Of a stretch of DNA of 8,874 nucleotides, positions 6,251-8,874 are shown piece after piece. The stretch's first letter is position 1, and each line of letters starts with the position of its first letter. The notes beneath the pieces were generated by a model. That model did not search any database. It was given only the letters and a program-made list of their open reading frames with translations, and was not told the origin of the DNA. Both the position numbers and the translations under genes were made by a program. Origin of the DNA: Candidatus Delongbacteria bacterium (GTDB taxonomy: Bacteria > Delongbacteria > UBA4055); NCBI GenBank assembly GCA_027858795.1, contig JAQICF010000224.1:1-8874 (forward strand), in the 5' to 3' direction.

Positions 6251-6269
6251 CTACTCAATAATTGAGTAG
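6251..6269. repeat. Dyad CTACTCAAT-A-ATTGAGTAG after the zinc-ribbon gene
   Basis: A perfect 9-1-9 inverted repeat lies 10 bp past the stop of the Gly-rich zinc-ribbon gene. As RNA it could fold with a 7-bp stem and 5-nt loop. On the minus strand a T-run follows only about 12 nt later, so termination would be weak. A dimeric repressor site or an mRNA 3'-end hairpin are equally possible. Confidence 0.6.
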
Positions 6270-6279
6270 GTCTTTTATA

Positions 6280-6558
6280 TTATTTCTTTAATAGTTCTTC
6301 TCTAACCATTGTATTGCCACATTCGGGGCATTTTAATTGTGTGCAAGGTGTTCCTTGTTGGTGAGGTATTTTAGTTCCACATTTCGCACAAACACAAGAT
6401 CCACCTACTCCCAATGAACTACCGTTGTTTCTACCTCTACCGCCACCTTTTCCTAAACCTTGACCTTGGCCGGCTCCGCCTTGCCTTCTACCGCCGCCTT
6501 GACCACTGCCTTGGCCACTGCCACCGCCGCTACCTTGTCCACCGCCACTGCTATTCAT
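6280..6558 (-). CDS. Small Gly/Gln-rich protein with C-terminal zinc ribbon
   Basis: A 92-residue protein of two parts. Residues 1-53 are low complexity, mostly Gly with Ser, Gln and Arg, and probably disordered. Residues 55-84 hold a compact metal-binding module: C55-x-C57-x2-C60-G, H66, G-x-P-C72, C77-P-x-C80-G, ending NTMVREELLKK. The C-x2-C...C-x2-C spacing is that of a zinc ribbon or rubredoxin-like knuckle with additional Cys and His. Similar small proteins occur beside NifX/MinD genes in anaerobes, but no function is known to me. The start is fixed by AAGGAG seven bases upstream. A terminator-like hairpin separates it from the DUF5320 gene, so it may be read at reduced level or from its own promoter, which I could not identify. 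Confidence 0.8.
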   Translation of the reverse strand: MNSSGGGQGSGGGSGQGSGQGGGRRQGGAGQGQGLGKGGGRGRNNGSSLGVGGSCVCAKCGTKIPHQQGTPCTQLKCPECGNTMVREELLKK

Positions 6559-6587
6559 TTTATTTCTCCTTATATCAAAATGTTATT

Positions 6588-6617
6588 ACAAAAATAGGGG
6601 TAGCGTTAACCACCCCT
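6588..6617 (-). terminator. Terminator-like hairpin between the DUF5320 and zinc-ribbon genes
   Basis: On the minus strand AGGGGT...ACCCCT (plus 6612-6617 and 6596-6601) forms a 6-bp GC-rich stem with a 10-nt loop containing GTTAAC. It is followed by A and five T (plus A at 6590-6594). It starts 18 bp after the DUF5320 stop. It may end a short DUF134-DUF5320 transcript or act as a partial attenuator ahead of the rest of the cluster. Confidence 0.65.
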
Positions 6618-6634
6618 GATACAAAGCTAAATCA

Positions 6635-6943
6635 TTAGTCTTCTTTTTTTGCTTCTGTAAGCTGTTTTTCTAACGATTTAAGCTGATCTTGCAGAATTTT
6701 AATATCATTTTCCAGCAAAGTTTTATCGGATACATTAGGAACAAAGTCATTGTATCCATTTCTGAATCCAAAACCGGCTCCATTACCTCTACCTAAGACT
6801 CTTCTGCCATTTCTTCCGCCTCCTCTTGCAAAACCACCACCATTTCCTCTTCCGTAATTTTGATCGGTTCCTGTGCAATTACCCATTTGTCTTCCTGTCA
6901 TAGGGCCATTTCCGTTTGGTCCTGTTCTGTCACCTCTTGGCAT
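6635..6943 (-). CDS. DUF5320-family Gly/Arg-rich small protein with C-terminal coiled coil
   Basis: A 102-residue protein with the DUF5320 opening MPRGDRTGPNGNGPMTGR, then a Gly/Arg/Asn-rich stretch (about 19-63) with a single Cys23 and repeated GRGNG/GGGR motifs. It ends with a charged helix (about 72-101, LLENDIKILQDQLKSLEKQL) with heptad-like spacing, likely to mediate oligomerisation. The frame is open upstream to 7054, but the family N-terminus and an AAGGAGG five bases before 6943 fix this start; the longer version would overlap the regulator gene. The biochemical role of the family is unknown. In anaerobes it is recurrently found beside NifX-like and MinD-type genes, as here. It follows the DUF134 gene by 37 bp and is followed by a terminator-like hairpin, so the two may form a short unit. 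Confidence 0.87.
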   Translation of the reverse strand: MPRGDRTGPNGNGPMTGRQMGNCTGTDQNYGRGNGGGFARGGGRNGRRVLGRGNGAGFGFRNGYNDFVPNVSDKTLLENDIKILQDQLKSLEKQLTEAKKED

Positions 6944-6948
6944 CTTAA

Positions 6949-6955
6949 CCTCCTT
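6949..6955 (-). promoter_or_regulatory. Ribosome binding site that fixes the DUF5320 start
   Basis: AAGGAGG on the minus strand, five bases before ATG 6943. It decides against the longer open frame starting at 7054. Confidence 0.85.
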
Positions 6956-6980
6956 CGTGTCATACGAATGGCACTTCTGT

Positions 6981-7424
6981 TTATCTATTATTTCCTCTGC
7001 AACATCTACCATGTCCAAAATTCCCTGCAAGATTTTGCAACCTATCAGAATCACATTCCGGACATTTTGTAATTGTTGTGTTAATATCTATATTGAACAT
7101 ATGACCGCAAGAATTACATCGTAGCGTATTTTTTCTAAAATGGATATTTCCACCTTCAATTGTTAATACATTTCCATCTATCAATAATCCTGCGATTTTT
7201 TTTCTTGCTTGTTCTATCAATCTAGTGAAAGTTGATCTTGAAATATTCATTTCTCCAGAAGCTTCTTCATGCCCAAGTCCAATATGATCGGCTAAGCGGA
7301 AAGCTTCATATTCATCCAATGTTAAATAAGTTTTGATCAATACTCTGCTTGGTATGCCAACCGGTTTGAATTCTGTGAACATTGGTGGCTTTAATACACT
7401 TCTATTTATTTTTGGTCTTGCCAT
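6981..7424 (-). CDS. DUF134/UPF0251 DNA-binding protein with C-terminal zinc ribbon (probable cluster regulator)
   Basis: A 147-residue protein. Residues 1-95 match the DUF134 (UPF0251) family: MARPKINRSV opening, FKPVGIPSR at 19-27, LTLDEYEAFRLADHIGLGHEEAS at 34-56, then a sigma-region-4-like helix-turn-helix SGEMNISRSTFTRLIEQARKKIA at about 56-78, and a LTIEGG end. Residues 103-124 add a zinc ribbon, C103-x2-C106 and C121-P-x-C124, and the tail carries a vicinal pair Cys141-Cys142 with a nearby His138. The ribbon and tail could sense metal or redox state; that is inference. Start: GGAG five bases before ATG 7424. First gene of the cluster, divergent from cysS, with a good promoter of its own. 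Such regulators often control their own operon, and a near-palindrome in the promoter is a candidate site. Confidence 0.87.
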   Translation of the reverse strand: MARPKINRSVLKPPMFTEFKPVGIPSRVLIKTYLTLDEYEAFRLADHIGLGHEEASGEMNISRSTFTRLIEQARKKIAGLLIDGNVLTIEGGNIHFRKNTLRCNSCGHMFNIDINTTITKCPECDSDRLQNLAGNFGHGRCCRGNNR

Positions 7425-7445
7425 CCCATCTCCGTTGTTTGAGAG

Positions 7446-7474
7446 AATATAATGAACATATGTGCAAAATGCAA
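7446..7474 (-). promoter_or_regulatory. Sigma70-like promoter for the DUF134-led cluster
   Basis: On the minus strand TTGCAT (plus 7469-7474), a 17-bp spacer and TATATT (plus 7446-7451) precede the DUF134 start by about 22 bp. The spacer contains the near-palindrome GAACATATGTGC (plus 7455-7466, one mismatched pair), a candidate operator. Confidence 0.65.
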
Positions 7475-7530
7475 GGAAAATCTTATCTTTATTTAAATGT
7501 AAAATATTTTTGTATATCTTTATTTACTAA

Positions 7531-7559
7531 TTGATTTGTCAGACAAAATTATATATAAT
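7531..7559 (+). promoter_or_regulatory. Sigma70-like promoter for cysS
   Basis: TTGATT (7531-7536), a 17-bp spacer and a perfect TATAAT (7554-7559), 38 bp ahead of the cysS ATG. The palindrome TTTGTC-A-GACAAA (7535-7547) overlaps the end of the -35 box and could be an operator. Confidence 0.7.
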
Positions 7560-7597
7560 GCATAGGTAATCCGAAATTTATAAAATGGAATAACAAA

Positions 7598-8874
7598 ATG
7601 TTACAGATTTACAACAGCTATTCAAAGAAAAAAGAAACTTTTAAACCTGTTACCGAAGGAAAAGTTAATATATACACTTGTGGTCCAACTGTTTATAGTA
7701 GTGCACATGTTGGAAATTTCTCAGCCTTTTTAATGGCAGATATTTTAGTTAGATACTTCAAGTATAGTGGTAATGATGTTAAATGGGTAATGAATATTAC
7801 CGATGTTGGACATTTAACCGATGATAATGAAGTTACTGATGATGGTGAAGATAAATTAGAAGCAGCTTCTAAAAAAGAGAATAAAACTGTCTGGGAAATC
7901 GCAAGATACTATGAGAATGCTTTCCTAGATGATATTAAGAAGCTAAAACTTTTACCGGCCTATAAGTATCCTAGAGCGACAGAGCATGTTGAAGAAATGA
8001 TAGATATGATAAAAACACTCCAGGAAAAAGATGTAATTTATGAAACATCAGATGGAGTATATTTTGACATTTCAAAATTTAAGAAATATGGAAAACTTTC
8101 AGGTAATGATGTTGAAGCTTTGCAAGCTGGTTCAAGAGTAGAGGTTAATGAAGATAAAAGGTCTCCATTTGATTTTGCACTTTGGAAAAAGCTTATGGGT
8201 AAGAATGAAAATCATATTATGAAGTGGGAAAGTCCATGGGGAACAGGTTTCCCTGGATGGCATATTGAATGTAGTGCTATGAGTAAAAAGTATCTCGGAG
8301 AAACACTAGATTTCCATACAGGAGGAGAAGATAATAAATTTCCTCATCATGAAAGTGAAATTGCTCAATCTGAAGTTGCAAATGGAAAACAATTTGCAAA
8401 TTACTGGATGCATAAAAGCAGGGTCGTGGTAAATAATGAGAAGATGAGTAAATCGTTAGGTAATTTTTTTACTGTTACTGATCTTGTAAAATTAGGATAT
8501 ACTCCTGAATCGATCAGGTTCACATTTATAAGTGTTCACTATAGATCAAAGCTGAATTTTACTGAGGAAAAACTAGTGGAATCTCAGAAGACAATAGATA
8601 AATTCAATGATTTTATTCAATTTATTATGAAAGCTGAAGAAGCTGGAGAGAATAGTTCAATTGCATCAATAATTAAGTCTACTAAACAGCAATTCGAAAA
8701 AGCAATGGATGATGATCTTAATGTATCAGGAGCTTTAGCTCCATTATTTGGTTTTATAAAATCAATGAGAAAACAAGTCAATAATTCAGGTATCTCAACT
8801 ACGAACAAAGAACAAATCTTATCTTTCTTGAAAAGTGTAAATTCAATATTTGAAGTTTTTGATTTTGAAGAGAA
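7598..8874 (+). CDS. cysS: Cysteinyl-tRNA synthetase (3' end cut by the window)
   Basis: Class I aminoacyl-tRNA synthetase that charges tRNA-Cys with cysteine in the cytoplasm. 425 codons are present and the frame is open at the edge; the family is usually about 460-500 residues, so the C-terminal part is missing. Landmarks: [16 protein letters not shown] at 25-40 with the HIGH motif as HVGN; KMSKS at 282-286; and a zinc site from Cys28, Cys225 ([10 protein letters not shown]), His250 and Glu254, matching the E. coli spacing C28/C209/H234/E238. The catalytic domain has an extra segment of about 16 residues relative to E. coli around 72-98 ([20 protein letters not shown]), a form found in many bacteria. 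ATG 7598 is the first usable start; the ATG at 7584 stops after two codons. No Shine-Dalgarno is visible. Housekeeping gene, transcribed away from the cluster. Confidence 0.95.
   Translation, partial: MLQIYNSYSKKKETFKPVTEGKVNIYTCGPTVYSSAHVGNFSAFLMADILVRYFKYSGNDVKWVMNITDVGHLTDDNEVTDDGEDKLEAASKKENKTVWEIARYYENAFLDDIKKLKLLPAYKYPRATEHVEEMIDMIKTLQEKDVIYETSDGVYFDISKFKKYGKLSGNDVEALQAGSRVEVNEDKRSPFDFALWKKLMGKNENHIMKWESPWGTGFPGWHIECSAMSKKYLGETLDFHTGGEDNKFPHHESEIAQSEVANGKQFANYWMHKSRVVVNNEKMSKSLGNFFTVTDLVKLGYTPESIRFTFISVHYRSKLNFTEEKLVESQKTIDKFNDFIQFIMKAEEAGENSSIASIIKSTKQQFEKAMDDDLNVSGALAPLFGFIKSMRKQVNNSGISTTNKEQILSFLKSVNSIFEVFDFEE

Noticed and set aside
6635..7054. Longer version of the DUF5320 gene starting at 7054
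   Set aside because: The extra 37 residues overlap the DUF134 gene and do not resemble the family; the canonical MPRGDRTGP start with AAGGAGG is at 6943.
6414..7124. Plus-strand open frames across the DUF5320, zinc-ribbon and DUF134 genes
   Set aside because: Antisense shadows; Arg/His/Tyr-rich or Cys-containing translations arise from Gly-rich codons on the other strand.
8617..8808. Minus-strand 63-residue open frame
   Set aside because: It is antisense within cysS, with no ribosome site or recognisable domain.

Overview
The window is an AT-rich bacterial segment, apparently from an anaerobe. It carries ten genes on the minus strand: nine of them form a redox/metal/sulfur cluster or follow directly from it, and the tenth is an Rh-type ammonium channel. 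A convergently oriented integrase fragment lies at the left edge (minus strand) and a divergent cysS at the right edge (plus strand). The phylum cannot be fixed from the sequence. The anaerobe inference rests on the gene families (ferredoxin-containing MinD ATPases, NifX-like proteins, DUF5320, DUF134). Most cluster genes have good Shine-Dalgarno sequences, which argues against a typical Bacteroidetes genome; cysS has none. All genes read with the standard code.

Layout in transcription order from the right. cysS (7598 to the right edge, plus strand) and a DUF134/UPF0251 DNA-binding protein (7424-6981, minus) diverge from a 173-bp region with a good sigma70-like promoter for each. After DUF134 come a DUF5320 Gly-rich protein (6943-6635), an internal terminator-like hairpin, a Gly-rich zinc-ribbon protein (6558-6280), a Cys/His-containing NifX-like protein (6153-5815), a spacer with about four copies of a 14-bp tandem repeat, two overlapping MinD-type ATPases with inserted 2x[4Fe-4S] ferredoxin domains (5739-4873 and 4876-4004), a DsrE2-type protein (3981-3439), a Cys-free NifX-like protein (3416-3078) and a CoA-disulfide-reductase-like FAD enzyme (3000-1651) followed by a terminator. 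Downstream stands an Rh-type ammonium channel (1509-364) with its own terminator. The left edge holds the first 65 codons of a probable tyrosine recombinase.

The pair of ferredoxin-MinD ATPases plus small NifX-family proteins resembles the anaerobe-specific orange protein (ORP) cluster of Desulfovibrio, in which a NifX-fold protein carries a non-covalent Mo-Cu-S cluster. Here the cluster has a DUF134 regulator instead of a sigma54 activator as far as can be seen, and it is extended by a DsrE2 protein, a flavin disulfide/persulfide reductase candidate and two Gly-rich small proteins. A reasonable working model, which is inference, is ATP-gated, ferredoxin-linked assembly or reduction of a metal-sulfur cofactor carried by the NifX proteins, with sulfur handled by DsrE2 and the FAD enzyme. 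No nitrogenase genes (nifHDK, nifB, nifE/N) are present, so this is not a nif cluster.
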